A program made the translations under genes and the position numbers. A stretch of DNA of 64,000 nt from contig NZ_CP034235.1 in assembly GCF_009728935.1 (NCBI RefSeq), positions 4,378,001 through 4,442,000 on the forward strand, read 5' to 3'. The DNA comes from Paenibacillus psychroresistens (lineage in GTDB: Bacteria; Bacillota; Bacilli; Paenibacillales; NBRC-103111). Shown one piece after another: positions 7,630 to 16,194 of this stretch. How positions within the stretch are numbered: the first letter of the stretch is position 1; each line of letters starts with the position of its first letter. The notes beneath the pieces were generated by a model. It was not told the DNA's origin. It did not search any database and saw only the letters and a list, made by a program, of their open reading frames with translations.

Positions 7630-9517
7630 TTGATTGTCCTCCTTTAGTACGCGAGTCTTCTTTCATTACTACAGACATCACTGAATTTTGAGCTTTCTTA
7701 ACAGCTTTAAAAGGGGCGAAACTCCAAGACTTCACACGATCGGGATTGGTAATAATCATAGGAGTAGCCAAGGACTTTCCGTATTGCTTAACTTTTTGCA
7801 GATTGAATTTAATTAGCAATTGACCGGCTATTACTTGATCGCCTTCCTTCACATGGGCTGTAAACCATTTCCCCTGGAGGTTTGCCGTATCAATTCCAAT
7901 ATGAAGCAGCACCTCAAGACCTTCTGCCGTAATAATGCCTAAAGCATGCATGGAAGGATAAACTAGCATGATTCTACCAGCTACTGGTGCAACCAATTCT
8001 CCACGATCCGGAATAAATGCCACCCCACTACCTACAATGCCTTGTGCAAAAATCGCATCAGGCACTTCATCCAATGGAATCATTCTGCCTTGTACTGGGG
8101 AATTAAACATCACAGGGACAATGTCTTTACGTGTTACTTTTATAATTTCTTCGCGAATAAGCTCTGAATAAGTTCCAAAAACCACTTGAATGTTACCACC
8201 GCCTAAACTAATAACTCCTGCAGCACCTAAATGCTTCAACGCAGGAATATCGATTAAACGGTCATTATCAACGGTTAACCGCAAACGGGTGATGCAGGCT
8301 TCCATTTTTTTAATATTATTCTTGCCGCCTAAAGCTTGTAGAATCAATGGAGATCGATAGGGAATATCCCCTGCCCACTCTTCTAAAGAGGAACCTTCTT
8401 CTCTCCCTGGCGTTGGAATCTGAAAACGTGCAATAGCCCAACGGAACAAGAAGTAATAAACTAATCCGTACACAATCCCAATCGGGATAAGCCAGAGTCC
8501 ACGATGTGCCAAATGCTCATTAATCACAAAATCTATCGCACCCGCTGAAAAAGAAAATCCATGATGTATGTCAAAATAGTAAGCAATCCACATAGCTAAT
8601 CCAGATAAAATCGCATGAATGAAGAATAAATAAGGCGCAACGAACAAAAAGGCAAATTCAATCGGCTCGGTAACACCAGTTAAAAAAGAGGCTAATGCTG
8701 CCGTTAGAAATGTAATGCGAATTTTTGGTTTTAAATCCTCACGTGCTTCATGAATAATCGCTAAAGCAATGGCGGGCAAGGCGAACATCATAATCGGATA
8801 TAATCCGGCCATATACCCCCCCGCTTTTGGATCTCCAGCAAAAAAACGCGGCAGGTCCCCAAAAACGATATGCCCATTAGGTTCAACATAAGACCCCACT
8901 TGAAACCAATAAACGTTATTAAGGATATGGTGCAAGCCTGTTGGCACTAATAAACGATAACCAACACCGTATAAAAACGTACCAAAACCACCTAACCCCA
9001 GTAACCAATCCCCTGTATGTATCAGTGAGCTTTGGAGGAATGGTCCTATCTTAATCATGAGCACAGATACTAATATCGTAATAATTCCCATAAATAACGG
9101 AACGGACCTTGTACCGCCAAAAAAATGAATATATTCGGGGAGCTTAATATTACGAAATGCATAATAAGAGAGTGCTGCTAATATACCAATAGCGATCCCA
9201 CCAGAAACGCCTAACTGAAACTCTGGACCTATGTAGCGCAATGTCATTTCATTAAAAAGAAAATAACCAAGTAAAGCGGACATCCCTGCCGTCCCTGCAT
9301 TTTCGGTTAAACCCATAGCTACTCCAACAGCAAAAATAAACGGAAGATACGTAAAAATAGTCGTTCCGGCAAAATTTAGCACATGCCCAACCGATTCAAT
9401 ACCTAAAGCGTCCCATGGAAGTGCACTGAGACTTAAAAAGATTGCGGCAACAGGTAATGCAATCGTCGGAAGCATAAGAGAACGCCCAAGCTGCTGCAAA
9501 TTTCCCATCCAATTCAT
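7622..9517 (-). CDS. nagE: PTS EIICBA transporter, probably N-acetylglucosamine-specific
   Basis: The EIIC membrane domain (about residues 1-370) holds TGLHHILNNVYWFQVG and RFFAGDPKAGGYMAGLYPI, close to NagE/NagP proteins. The EIIB domain has its phosphorylated Cys408 in EACITRLRL. The EIIA domain has His539 in GLEVLLHIGIDT. The protein imports and phosphorylates a hexose at the membrane. GlcNAc is the best guess; glucose is the main alternative. The leader carries a TTGACA/TACCAT promoter. Downstream ptsI overlaps it. Confidence 0.88.
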   Translation of the reverse strand: MNWMGNLQQLGRSLMLPTIALPVAAIFLSLSALPWDALGIESVGHVLNFAGTTIFTYLPFIFAVGVAMGLTENAGTAGMSALLGYFLFNEMTLRYIGPEFQLGVSGGIAIGILAALSYYAFRNIKLPEYIHFFGGTRSVPLFMGIITILVSVLMIKIGPFLQSSLIHTGDWLLGLGGFGTFLYGVGYRLLVPTGLHHILNNVYWFQVGSYVEPNGHIVFGDLPRFFAGDPKAGGYMAGLYPIMMFALPAIALAIIHEAREDLKPKIRITFLTAALASFLTGVTEPIEFAFLFVAPYLFFIHAILSGLAMWIAYYFDIHHGFSFSAGAIDFVINEHLAHRGLWLIPIGIVYGLVYYFLFRWAIARFQIPTPGREEGSSLEEWAGDIPYRSPLILQALGGKNNIKKMEACITRLRLTVDNDRLIDIPALKHLGAAGVISLGGGNIQVVFGTYSELIREEIIKVTRKDIVPVMFNSPVQGRMIPLDEVPDAIFAQGIVGSGVAFIPDRGELVAPVAGRIMLVYPSMHALGIITAEGLEVLLHIGIDTANLQGKWFTAHVKEGDQVIAGQLLIKFNLQKVKQYGKSLATPMIITNPDRVKSWSFAPFKAVKKAQNSVMSVVMKEDSRTKGGQSNG

Positions 9518-9557
9518 GAAACGATTCTCCTTCCATCCCTTAACTGCATTAATTTAG

Positions 9558-9586
9558 ATGGTAAAGCTTCTCCAAGTTTTTGTCAA
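9558..9586 (-). promoter_or_regulatory. SigA-type promoter of the nagE-ptsI operon
   Basis: On the minus strand TTGACA (9586-9581) is followed after exactly 17 bases by TACCAT (9563-9558). It ends about 40 bases upstream of the nagE ATG. It abuts the terminator of the coat genes. Confidence 0.65.
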
Positions 9587-9614
9587 AGAAAAAACCCTGA
9601 ATGAATTTCAGGGT
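9584..9614 (-). terminator. Terminator of the spore coat gene cluster
   Basis: On the minus strand ACCCTGAAA pairs with TTCAGGGT across a short loop and is followed by a T-rich run. It lies 10 bases after the stop codon at 9624. Confidence 0.8.
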
Positions 9615-9623
9615 CTGAGTCTA

Positions 9624-9950
9624 TTAAAATTGAGGGAATTGTGAACTGTAGTTACTGAATTGGGTTTTAGCTGCTTCTATCTCTTGCTTATCTGCAACCT
9701 TCATCTTGTACCAGCCCTTTTGAAACATCTGATCAAAGATTTGTGCTTGGGTATCCTGAGTATTCTTCAAGACATCTTGAATGACCTTACGCAGCTCTGG
9801 TTTCTGCATTTCACTCAAGCCCACGCTATAGTTATTAGCCAGATGCTTTTCCGTTGTAAGAATATCTGTGATCCGATCCAGATCGTTAAATTCCGGACCC
9901 TTCACCTGAGGTTCTCCAACGGGTTTAGGCATTGCGAGCTCAACAGCCAT
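9624..9950 (-). CDS. CotF-like spore coat protein
   Basis: This 108-residue protein resembles the coat F domain family. It has a helical body (DRITDILTTEKHLANNYSVG) and an aromatic, Gln-rich end (GWYKMKVADKQEIEAAKTQF). Such proteins assemble into the outer spore coat or bind the spore surface late in sporulation. It is the last of three close genes on one strand. The family assignment rests on overall resemblance; no catalytic residues are expected. Confidence 0.75.
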   Translation of the reverse strand: MAVELAMPKPVGEPQVKGPEFNDLDRITDILTTEKHLANNYSVGLSEMQKPELRKVIQDVLKNTQDTQAQIFDQMFQKGWYKMKVADKQEIEAAKTQFSNYSSQFPQF

Positions 9951-9968
9951 GGATATCCCCCATTTAAT

Positions 9969-10187
9969 TTAGTGGAGTTGCGCTAAAATACTCTGATAGT
10001 GCTGTTTATGCTTTTCACCTGTTTGCAGAATCAAATTTTTCAGATCTGAATCTGTACATTGATTAGCCGCATCCTTGCATTTCTTCATAGCCAGGAGCTC
10101 CCAAGACAAAAAATCTTTTACATAATGCAATTCTTTATCTGTGATCACCTGGCGATTCATGATTGTAGAAGTCTGAGTGTCTGCCAT
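9969..10187 (-). CDS. Small CotF-like spore coat protein
   Basis: This 72-residue protein contains LHYVKDFLSWELLAMKKC and EKHKQHYQSILAQL, helical segments typical of short CotF/YhcQ-like coat proteins. Its ATG begins three bases after the first base of the upstream stop codon (TGAATG), so translation is coupled to the Asn/Gln-rich gene. The role in the spore coat is inferred from family resemblance and the neighbouring coat gene. Confidence 0.7.
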   Translation of the reverse strand: MADTQTSTIMNRQVITDKELHYVKDFLSWELLAMKKCKDAANQCTDSDLKNLILQTGEKHKQHYQSILAQLH

Positions 10188-10796
10188 TCAGTTACCTTGG
10201 CTATAAAATCCTGTGTTGTTTTGATTTTGTGATTGGTTTTGATTTTGGTTTTGGCTTTGGTTATTGTTATTGTTATTGTTAAGATATTGTTGTGTATTGT
10301 AAGGTAGTGAACTTTGTGGCTGATTTTGGAAATTACTGTGATTTTGGTTGGCGTTAACATTGTGGTTCATATATTGTTGTGTATTATAGGGCAACGAACT
10401 TTGTTGCTGATTTTGTTGATTTCCAGAATAGTTGCTTTTCCGAAAGGATTGTGGTGAATTATTGTTGCTTCCCATTGAACTATTTCCTGAGAAGCTGTTA
10501 TTTCCAAAAGATGTGCTATTGGAGGTCCCAATGACTCTATGTGAAGGAAATTGGTTTTGTTGTGAACTAGATTGATTTGAATTCATTCCATATTGCCCTT
10601 GTTGGTTTTGTTGATTTTGTTGATTCCCATAATATTGTGATGTTCGGTAAGATTGTGAGTTTTCGTTTTGTTGATTCATCCCGAAATTTGGCGATTGACT
10701 CTGATTGTAGCTAGATTGCACAAATCCGGATGGTTGAAAACTTTTCTGATTACTACCATATTGGGATTGTCCTTGCGAGAAATTCTGATTATTCAC
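10188..10796 (-). CDS. Asn/Gln-rich low-complexity protein, likely spore coat or exosporium
   Basis: About 200 residues are almost wholly Asn, Gln, Ser, Tyr, Phe and Gly, with no recognisable folded domain or catalytic motif. The ten-residue unit SSLPYNTQQY occurs twice, and long Asn and Gln-Asn runs fill the C-terminus. I chose the GTG at 10796, 6-7 bases after AGGAGG. An upstream frame to 10832 runs through a terminator hairpin. Linkage to two CotF-like genes suggests a coat component. The composition resembles prion-like, self-assembling proteins. Confidence 0.72.
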   Translation of the reverse strand: MNNQNFSQGQSQYGSNQKSFQPSGFVQSSYNQSQSPNFGMNQQNENSQSYRTSQYYGNQQNQQNQQGQYGMNSNQSSSQQNQFPSHRVIGTSNSTSFGNNSFSGNSSMGSNNNSPQSFRKSNYSGNQQNQQQSSLPYNTQQYMNHNVNANQNHSNFQNQPQSSLPYNTQQYLNNNNNNNQSQNQNQNQSQNQNNTGFYSQGN

Positions 10797-10809
10797 GTAA
10801 CATCCTCCT

Positions 10810-10858
10810 AAAAAAGCTAAGTTAGTCCTCATGGGTTACATGAAGCCTTACTTAGCTT
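10810..10858 (-). terminator. Terminator of the CoA-binding protein gene
   Basis: AAGCTAAGT and ACTTAGCTT pair over a 26-base loop and run into a stretch of T on the minus strand, directly before the ribosome site of the Asn/Gln-rich gene. The coat cluster must therefore have a promoter inside this short region or be read through. Confidence 0.65.
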
Positions 10859-10889
10859 TGTCGGAACATCCTTATTTTATTATAGGGAA

Positions 10890-11315
10890 CTAATGGTTTC
10901 TTGGTACAAGTATCGCATGTTCAACTTTAATACAACGATCCATTATAACAGTTAATCCTTGTTCACTTGCCAAAGAAGCTGCTTCCTCATTATAAACTCC
11001 CTGCTGCAGCCAAAGGACTTTAGCTTTTACTTTTACAGCTTCCTCTGCAATGGGAACAATATGCTCACTGCGTCTAAAAACGTTGACGATATCAATCTGC
11101 TCTGGAACTTCCGTTAAAGATGCATAGCTTTTTTCCCCGAGAATTTGCTCCGCATTAGGATTGACAGGAATAATCCGATAGCCACTTTTCTGCATCGCTT
11201 CTGCAATCATATAGGAGGTACGATCTGGGTTGTCCGATAATCCAACAACAGCAATGATCTTGCTTTCAACTAACAATTGTTTAATTTCTTCACGATCTGG
11301 ATTTTCAAAAGCCAT
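10890..11315 (-). CDS. CoA-binding domain protein (YccU type)
   Basis: This 141-residue Rossmann-fold protein carries IAVVGLSDNPDRTSYMIAEA near residue 20, RIIPVNPNAEQILGEKSY near 50 and VLWLQQGVYNEEA near 100. These are the signatures of small stand-alone CoA-binding proteins related to the succinyl-CoA synthetase alpha N-terminus. Its biochemical role is unknown. The ATG follows AAGGAG and lies just after the C39-like gene's stop, so the two are likely co-transcribed. Confidence 0.85.
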   Translation of the reverse strand: MAFENPDREEIKQLLVESKIIAVVGLSDNPDRTSYMIAEAMQKSGYRIIPVNPNAEQILGEKSYASLTEVPEQIDIVNVFRRSEHIVPIAEEAVKVKAKVLWLQQGVYNEEAASLASEQGLTVIMDRCIKVEHAILVPRNH

Positions 11316-11316
11316 T

Positions 11317-12135
11317 TTAAATTGCTCCTTTATTATAGGATATCGCTTGCTTTTCCATCAATTCCCATGTGCGAATAAACAAAGCTTTGTTAATCTTTAC
11401 TTGGCTTAAGCCCGTTAATGGATCGTTGACATAAACATTATCCTTATCATACCCAACCAATAAAACAGCATGCTCGGAAAAGGTTGCACGAAAAGGTCCC
11501 AGCGAGGTATCCCAAATAGTCCAGTTTACGGAATCTTGGAATTTACTTGTTGTCCAAACTTCTACGGGTATACCTTCCGCTATCTTATCCTCAAGAGCTT
11601 CGAATGATTTCCCAGTCAAATCAACGGCTGTAGGCACATATTTCTGCAGTACCTCCATTAACGCGGTATGGTAAATCCCAAAGCCTTTTTTACGGCCGGT
11701 TACATCACCGACAAAACCAATATTCGGGTTCCCCCAGGAAATTATCTTATTCTTACCGTCTACTTTTACTGGCGTTTTATCATAAGGCATGTCCGCTAGC
11801 AGGTCTAGCTTCCCCTTTTTGATTCCATAAAACTGCAGCAGCATCGCTAAGGTAGTAATCTCACAGCCTGATCTTAGCTCCGGGTATTGTGAGATTATCG
11901 GTGCTTTTAACATTGCTGAAGCTTTTCTAGTTAACGCAACTGGTTTATTCGATGGAGCTGGAGTTACTGGAGCAACTATTTCACCATTGGAACCACTACT
12001 CAGATTGACAGGATATTCGACATCTTCCGTAAATTTTCCATAGATCAGAATACCGAATGCACCGCTTGAAAAAGCTAAAACGATAATGAGCATGACACTT
12101 AAGCTATATTTCATCATCTGCCCAAAAGAAGTCAT
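11317..12135 (-). CDS. Membrane-anchored C39-like cysteine peptidase family protein
   Basis: An N-terminal hydrophobic segment (about residues 10-30) anchors or exports the protein. The C39_2-like domain shows the papain-fold catalytic set: Cys in RSGCEITTLAML near residue 92, His in SEHAVLLVGYD near 225 and Asp in VYVNDPLTG near 240. This is the layout of YvpB-like Firmicute proteins. The substrate is unknown. The start at 12135 lacks a strong ribosome site, and an ATG seven codons in is possible. Confidence 0.8.
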   Translation of the reverse strand: MTSFGQMMKYSLSVMLIIVLAFSSGAFGILIYGKFTEDVEYPVNLSSGSNGEIVAPVTPAPSNKPVALTRKASAMLKAPIISQYPELRSGCEITTLAMLLQFYGIKKGKLDLLADMPYDKTPVKVDGKNKIISWGNPNIGFVGDVTGRKKGFGIYHTALMEVLQKYVPTAVDLTGKSFEALEDKIAEGIPVEVWTTSKFQDSVNWTIWDTSLGPFRATFSEHAVLLVGYDKDNVYVNDPLTGLSQVKINKALFIRTWELMEKQAISYNKGAI

Positions 12136-12170
12136 GTCACACCACGCTTACCCTATATTTTTCCGAAAAA

Positions 12171-13466
12171 TTAATCTTCGACTAGTTCAATTTCAGCACC
12201 CAAGGCGAGCAAATGTCGAAAATATTGCGGATACGATTTAGCAACATGATGTGCATCATGAATGACCAAGCCTTTTTTGGATCGAAGCCCCACAACTGTT
12301 AAAGCCATAATCACACGATGATCATAGTGGGCATCAATATCAACTCCGCCGGCCACGCCTTCAGGCATTCCATGAACAATGATTTCACTCTGGGTTTCTT
12401 CCACATCTGCTCCAGCTTTTACTAACTCACGAACAAAATCAGTAATGCGGTCACATTCTTTGTAACGTAGATTCTCGACATTATAGAAACGGGAAGTCCC
12501 TTCGGCAAAAACAGCAGCTGCTACCATAGCAAGTACTGCATCGGTAAAGTGATCTCCGTCAAATTCCCCAGCTTTCAGCTGTTGATTACCTAATACATGC
12601 ACAATCCCATTTTCGTGGGTTAGATTTACACCCATCGCCTTTAGAACATCAACAACCGCGCGTTCTCCTTGCTTGCTTTGCTCGGCTAAGCGGAATATCT
12701 TAACATCTGAATGTGTAACTGCCGCTGCAGCTAATATGGCGGCAGAACCAGGATAGTCACCTTGAACCACATATTTCTGTGGCGCATATTTCTGCTTGCC
12801 TTTAATCCGATATGACATTAAGTCATCGCTCGCTTCGACTACTATGCCAGCCATCTCTAATACTTCTAAGGTTTGTCCGACAATAACTTTGGATTTAAGA
12901 TCGTGAAGCACCTCAATTTCACTATCCTCATCCAACAATGGGAGCATGAATAGCAAAGAGCTTAAAAACTGTGAGCTGACATTGCCTGAAACCGTAATTT
13001 TGCCACCACGAGGCTGTCCACCAAGAATAGTAATTGGCAATTTCCCCTCATTATGCTTGACTGTTACACCCATTTGCTCCAAAGCATCAATCAAGTCATG
13101 ATGAGGGCGTTTTCCTAGGGATTGAGGATAAGTATTGACAAAAGTTACTTCTGGAGAAAATGCTGCTACTGACATTAGAAAACGAAGTACAGCCCCCGCG
13201 TTGCCAACATTCAACTCTTTAATATCACTTGGATTAGATCCAAATCCCGTGATCGTTATTTTCTCATCATCTTCTTCAATAATAGCTCCTAGGTCACGAA
13301 TACAGCGGCGCATAGCGTCACTATCATCACTGTGGGCTGGATAGTAAATCAAACTCGTCCCTTCGGCTAAAGCACCAATTAATAAATAACGAGTTGTATA
13401 ATTTTTAGAGGATAGCGCGTTAATTTCCCCCTGCAAACGAACGGCAGGTTTTACAATTGCTTTCAT
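12171..13466 (-). CDS. aroA: 3-phosphoshikimate 1-carboxyvinyltransferase (EPSP synthase), divergent type
   Basis: EPSP synthase joins PEP to shikimate-3-phosphate in the chorismate pathway. The length (431 aa) and C-terminal motifs (ENLRYKECDR, AHYDHRVIMAL, SYPQYFRHL) fit the family. The usual phosphate-loop GDKSISHR is here SSKNYTTR (residues 19-26), and the PEP/glyphosate loop GNxGTxxR is GNAGAVLR (88-95). The Thr97 and Pro101 positions of the E. coli enzyme are therefore Ala92 and Phe96. These differences place it in an atypical class. The ATG follows AAAGGAG. Shikimate kinase is 0.5 kb away in the same direction. Confidence 0.88.
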   Translation of the reverse strand: MKAIVKPAVRLQGEINALSSKNYTTRYLLIGALAEGTSLIYYPAHSDDSDAMRRCIRDLGAIIEEDDEKITITGFGSNPSDIKELNVGNAGAVLRFLMSVAAFSPEVTFVNTYPQSLGKRPHHDLIDALEQMGVTVKHNEGKLPITILGGQPRGGKITVSGNVSSQFLSSLLFMLPLLDEDSEIEVLHDLKSKVIVGQTLEVLEMAGIVVEASDDLMSYRIKGKQKYAPQKYVVQGDYPGSAAILAAAAVTHSDVKIFRLAEQSKQGERAVVDVLKAMGVNLTHENGIVHVLGNQQLKAGEFDGDHFTDAVLAMVAAAVFAEGTSRFYNVENLRYKECDRITDFVRELVKAGADVEETQSEIIVHGMPEGVAGGVDIDAHYDHRVIMALTVVGLRSKKGLVIHDAHHVAKSYPQYFRHLLALGAEIELVED

Positions 13467-13555
13467 GGGATTGAATCTCCTTTAGATGACTTTATTCTTT
13501 AAGTTTAACATAAACAACGTAGCTTAGGAACGTACTCGTGCAAAGCTTAGATCGA

Positions 13556-13584
13556 TTGACAACAGAATCCAATGAACTTATCAT
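13556..13584 (+). promoter_or_regulatory. SigA-type promoter of the rhodanese gene
   Basis: TTGACA at 13556 and TATCAT at 13579 are separated by exactly 17 bases. Transcription should begin near 13591, which rules out the GTG there as a start and supports the ATG at 13627. Confidence 0.7.
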
Positions 13585-13626
13585 AATTAAGTGAACTTAT
13601 CTGGATTAAGGAAGGATTTGAGACTG

Positions 13627-13914
13627 ATGATTCAAAGCATTTCAACTATTGATTTAAAGGAACGATTAAGCCAAGGCGCGCAAATAACCATAATCGACGT
13701 ACGTGAATCGGATGAGGTTGCTGAAGGTATGATTCCGGGTGCAATCCATATCCCATTAGGTGATATTCCTTCGCGTTATCAAGAAATTCAGCAGCAGGGT
13801 GACATAATTCTCGTTTGCCGCAGTGGTAAAAGAAGTCAAAAAGCTTATGAATTCTTAGAAAATCAAGGCTATAAAAACTTATTCAATATGGATGGCGGCA
13901 TGCTTCAATGGTAA
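13627..13914 (+). CDS. Rhodanese-like sulfurtransferase
   Basis: This is a single rhodanese domain of 95 residues. It has IIDVRESDEVAEGMIPGAIHIP near the N-terminus and the active-site loop VCRSGKRS, whose Cys carries persulfide sulfur. Such small rhodaneses deliver sulfur for cofactors and thiolated tRNA or act in redox balance; the target here is unknown. The ATG at 13627 follows AAGGAAGG. It is a monocistronic gene between aroA and aroK, facing aroK. Confidence 0.88.
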   Translation: MIQSISTIDLKERLSQGAQITIIDVRESDEVAEGMIPGAIHIPLGDIPSRYQEIQQQGDIILVCRSGKRSQKAYEFLENQGYKNLFNMDGGMLQW

Positions 13915-13917
13915 TGG

Positions 13918-14436
13918 TTAACCCTTTGTTTGTTTGCGATAAGCGACCAACAAACGTTGGGCAATGAATTCAATGCGCAAGCGATCCGTTGAAATTGTGT
14001 AGTCAGCAAAATCATAGGCATGCTTGCGTTTTTGCAATAATTGCGGCACTATCTCCGCAGCTTTCCCCAGCAACAACGGACGATTCCGATCTCCCCCGAC
14101 CCTTTGGATGATGGTTTCAAGGGATGCAGTAAGTGCTACTACAAACCCATTTTCCTTAAGGCACACTCTATTCGCTTCCGCAAGAACTGCACCTCCACCT
14201 GTGGCAATCACTTGATTACTTTTAACCATAATCGATTGTATGGCACGTGTTTCAATTTCTCTAAAATAAACCTCGCCATGCTTAGTAAAAAGCTCCGCAA
14301 TACTCATTTCCTCTTGTTTCTCTATGTAATGATCCGTATCAATTAATTCCCAGCTTAGTTTCTCAGCTAGAAACCGCCCGACCGTTGATTTACCTGTGCC
14401 CATAAAACCCACTAGCACGATGTTATTGTGCTGCAT
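13918..14436 (-). CDS. aroK: Shikimate kinase
   Basis: AroK phosphorylates shikimate with ATP, the step before EPSP synthase. Family features are the Walker A GFMGTGKST near residue 10, the shikimate-binding DTDHYIEK near 34, FREIETRA near 58, ATGGGAV near 79 and the lid RNRPLLLG near 117. The length (172 aa) is typical. It converges with the rhodanese gene, the stops being a few bases apart, and a terminator for gnd lies just upstream. Confidence 0.94.
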   Translation of the reverse strand: MQHNNIVLVGFMGTGKSTVGRFLAEKLSWELIDTDHYIEKQEEMSIAELFTKHGEVYFREIETRAIQSIMVKSNQVIATGGGAVLAEANRVCLKENGFVVALTASLETIIQRVGGDRNRPLLLGKAAEIVPQLLQKRKHAYDFADYTISTDRLRIEFIAQRLLVAYRKQTKG

Positions 14437-14499
14437 GCTAATCCCCTCTTCCTCTAAACATGGTCTATCATATCATAAGAAACGGTTAAATTTAATTAC

Positions 14500-14550
14500 A
14501 AAAAAACGTGGCTGAACCAGATCCCTATATAAAGGACCTACTTCAACCAC
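14500..14550 (-). terminator. Terminator of gnd
   Basis: On the minus strand GTGGTTGAA pairs with TTCAGCCAC around a long, partly paired loop, followed by CG and a run of T. It lies about 40 bases after the gnd stop. Confidence 0.75.
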
Positions 14551-14590
14551 CATGTGTAGAGCCGCAATTCTTATGATTTGTACTGCTACT

Positions 14591-16000
14591 CTATTCCATC
14601 CATTGGAAATGGAAGCTGCCTGCTTTATCTACGCGTTCGAAAGTATGTGCACCGAAATAATCTCTTTGCGCTTGCAATAGGTTAGCTGGCAGTCTTGCTG
14701 TACGGTAGCTGTCATAATAAGCTAAAGCCGATGCAAAGCATGGAACTGGGATTCCACGTTTTACTGCTAACGCGATTACATCTCTCCAAGCTTCTTGATA
14801 ATTGGCAATAACATCACTAAAATATTGATCTAATAATAAATTTCTTAATTCCGGATCGCGATCATAAGCATCTTTAATGTTCTGTAAGAATGCGGCTCTG
14901 ATAATACAGCCTCCGCGGAAAATCATTGAAATTTTACCGTAGTTCAAATCCCAATTATAAGCATCCGAAGCTGCTCTCATCTGTGCAAAACCTTGGGCAT
15001 ACGAACAAATTTTACTAGCATATAAAGCTTTACGAACTGCTTCAATGAATTCTTTAGCATCACCATCATACTGTTTATTGGTAGGACCGCTAAGCAGCTT
15101 GCTTGCTGCAACACGTTCTTCCTTCATTGCAGAAATGAAGCGGGTAAAAACAGATTCTGTAATAATGGAAAGCGGAACTCCCAAATCTAAAGCACTTTGG
15201 CTTGTCCATTTCCCTGTTCCTTTTTGTCCTGCAGAATCAAGAATCACATCCACCATCGGGCTGCCTGTTTCAGGATCTTTCTTTGAGAAAATATCAGCTG
15301 TAATTTCGATTAAATAGCTATCCAATTCTCCACGATTCCACTCGGAGAAGATTTCATGTAATTCAGTAGTGTCGACGTTTAGTACGTCCTTCAATAGCTG
15401 ATAGGCCTCACAAATTAATTGCATATCTCCATACTCGATGCCATTATGAACCATTTTAACGTAATGTCCGGCTCCATCAGGTCCAATATAAGTACAGCAA
15501 GGTTCGCCGTTCACCTTAGCCGAAATGGCTGTTAAGATAGGCTCTACCAGCTTGTATGCATCTTCTTGGCCGCCTGGCATAATTGCAGGCCCTTTTAACG
15601 CGCCTTCTTCTCCACCAGAAACACCTGTGCCAATAAAACGGAAGCCCAGTGCCTGAAGGTCTTTATTACGTCTTTGGGTATCTGGAAAAAAGGCGTTTCC
15701 TCCATCAATCAGAATATCTCCTTGGCTTAAAAAAGGCACCAATTGGTTAATGGTATCATCCGTTGCTTGTCCTGCTTTAACCATGATCAATATCTTGCGC
15801 GGAATTTCTAAAGACTCCACAAATTCTTCGATAGTAAATGTGCCAACAACATTCTTCCCAGGTGCTTCAGCAACCAATTCATGTGTTTTTTCAGGTGAAC
15901 GATTGAATAAAGAAACCGAAAACCCTCTGCTTTCAATGTTCAAGGCGAGATTCTTGCCCATTACGGCTAAACCCACCACTCCAATTTGTTGTTTTCCCAT
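14591..16000 (-). CDS. gnd: 6-phosphogluconate dehydrogenase, decarboxylating (NADP+)
   Basis: The enzyme converts 6-phosphogluconate to ribulose-5-phosphate with NADPH in the pentose phosphate pathway. The 469-aa length is normal. Visible signatures are the Rossmann start IGVVGLAVMGKNLALNIESRG with the NADP-type NRS, the ILIDGGNAFFPDT and GTGVSGGEEGALKGPAIMPGG substrate loops, the catalytic Lys in GHYVKMVHNGIEYGDMQ near residue 180, and KGTGKWT near 260. It is flanked by terminators on both sides, so it is monocistronic. Confidence 0.96.
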   Translation of the reverse strand: MGKQQIGVVGLAVMGKNLALNIESRGFSVSLFNRSPEKTHELVAEAPGKNVVGTFTIEEFVESLEIPRKILIMVKAGQATDDTINQLVPFLSQGDILIDGGNAFFPDTQRRNKDLQALGFRFIGTGVSGGEEGALKGPAIMPGGQEDAYKLVEPILTAISAKVNGEPCCTYIGPDGAGHYVKMVHNGIEYGDMQLICEAYQLLKDVLNVDTTELHEIFSEWNRGELDSYLIEITADIFSKKDPETGSPMVDVILDSAGQKGTGKWTSQSALDLGVPLSIITESVFTRFISAMKEERVAASKLLSGPTNKQYDGDAKEFIEAVRKALYASKICSYAQGFAQMRAASDAYNWDLNYGKISMIFRGGCIIRAAFLQNIKDAYDRDPELRNLLLDQYFSDVIANYQEAWRDVIALAVKRGIPVPCFASALAYYDSYRTARLPANLLQAQRDYFGAHTFERVDKAGSFHFQWME

Positions 16001-16124
16001 TCCTATTCAACAACCTCTCTATATTTTCGTTATTATTCTAAAAATTATAATAACACAGGAACTCATTTGGTAAAAATTTTTTCTCAAAAAATCGCTAAAT
16101 TTTTATTATTGTCGATTTCATAAA

Positions 16125-16162
16125 CAAAAAAAGACCTTTGGCTTAAAAAGCACAAAGATCTT
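16125..16162 (-). terminator. Terminator of the 16.2-16.8 kb gene
   Basis: On the minus strand AAGATCTTTG pairs with CAAAGGTCTT (one G-T pair) and is followed by a T run. Confidence 0.75.
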
Positions 16163-16194
16163 CAATATTCGGTTCTAATCATCGACTACCATCC

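Noticed and set aside
9660..9986. 108-aa plus-strand frame
   Set aside because: It is the mirror of the CotF-like gene, with no ribosome site and no family resemblance.
10157..10360. 67-aa Thr/Ile/Lys-rich frame overlapping the Asn/Gln-rich gene
   Set aside because: Its repetitive composition is a frame-shifted reading of AAT/CAA repeats, not a separate gene.
10201..10700. CRISPR-like or microsatellite repeat array
   Set aside because: The short repeated units are codon runs for Asn and Gln inside a coding frame; there are no equal-length spacers.
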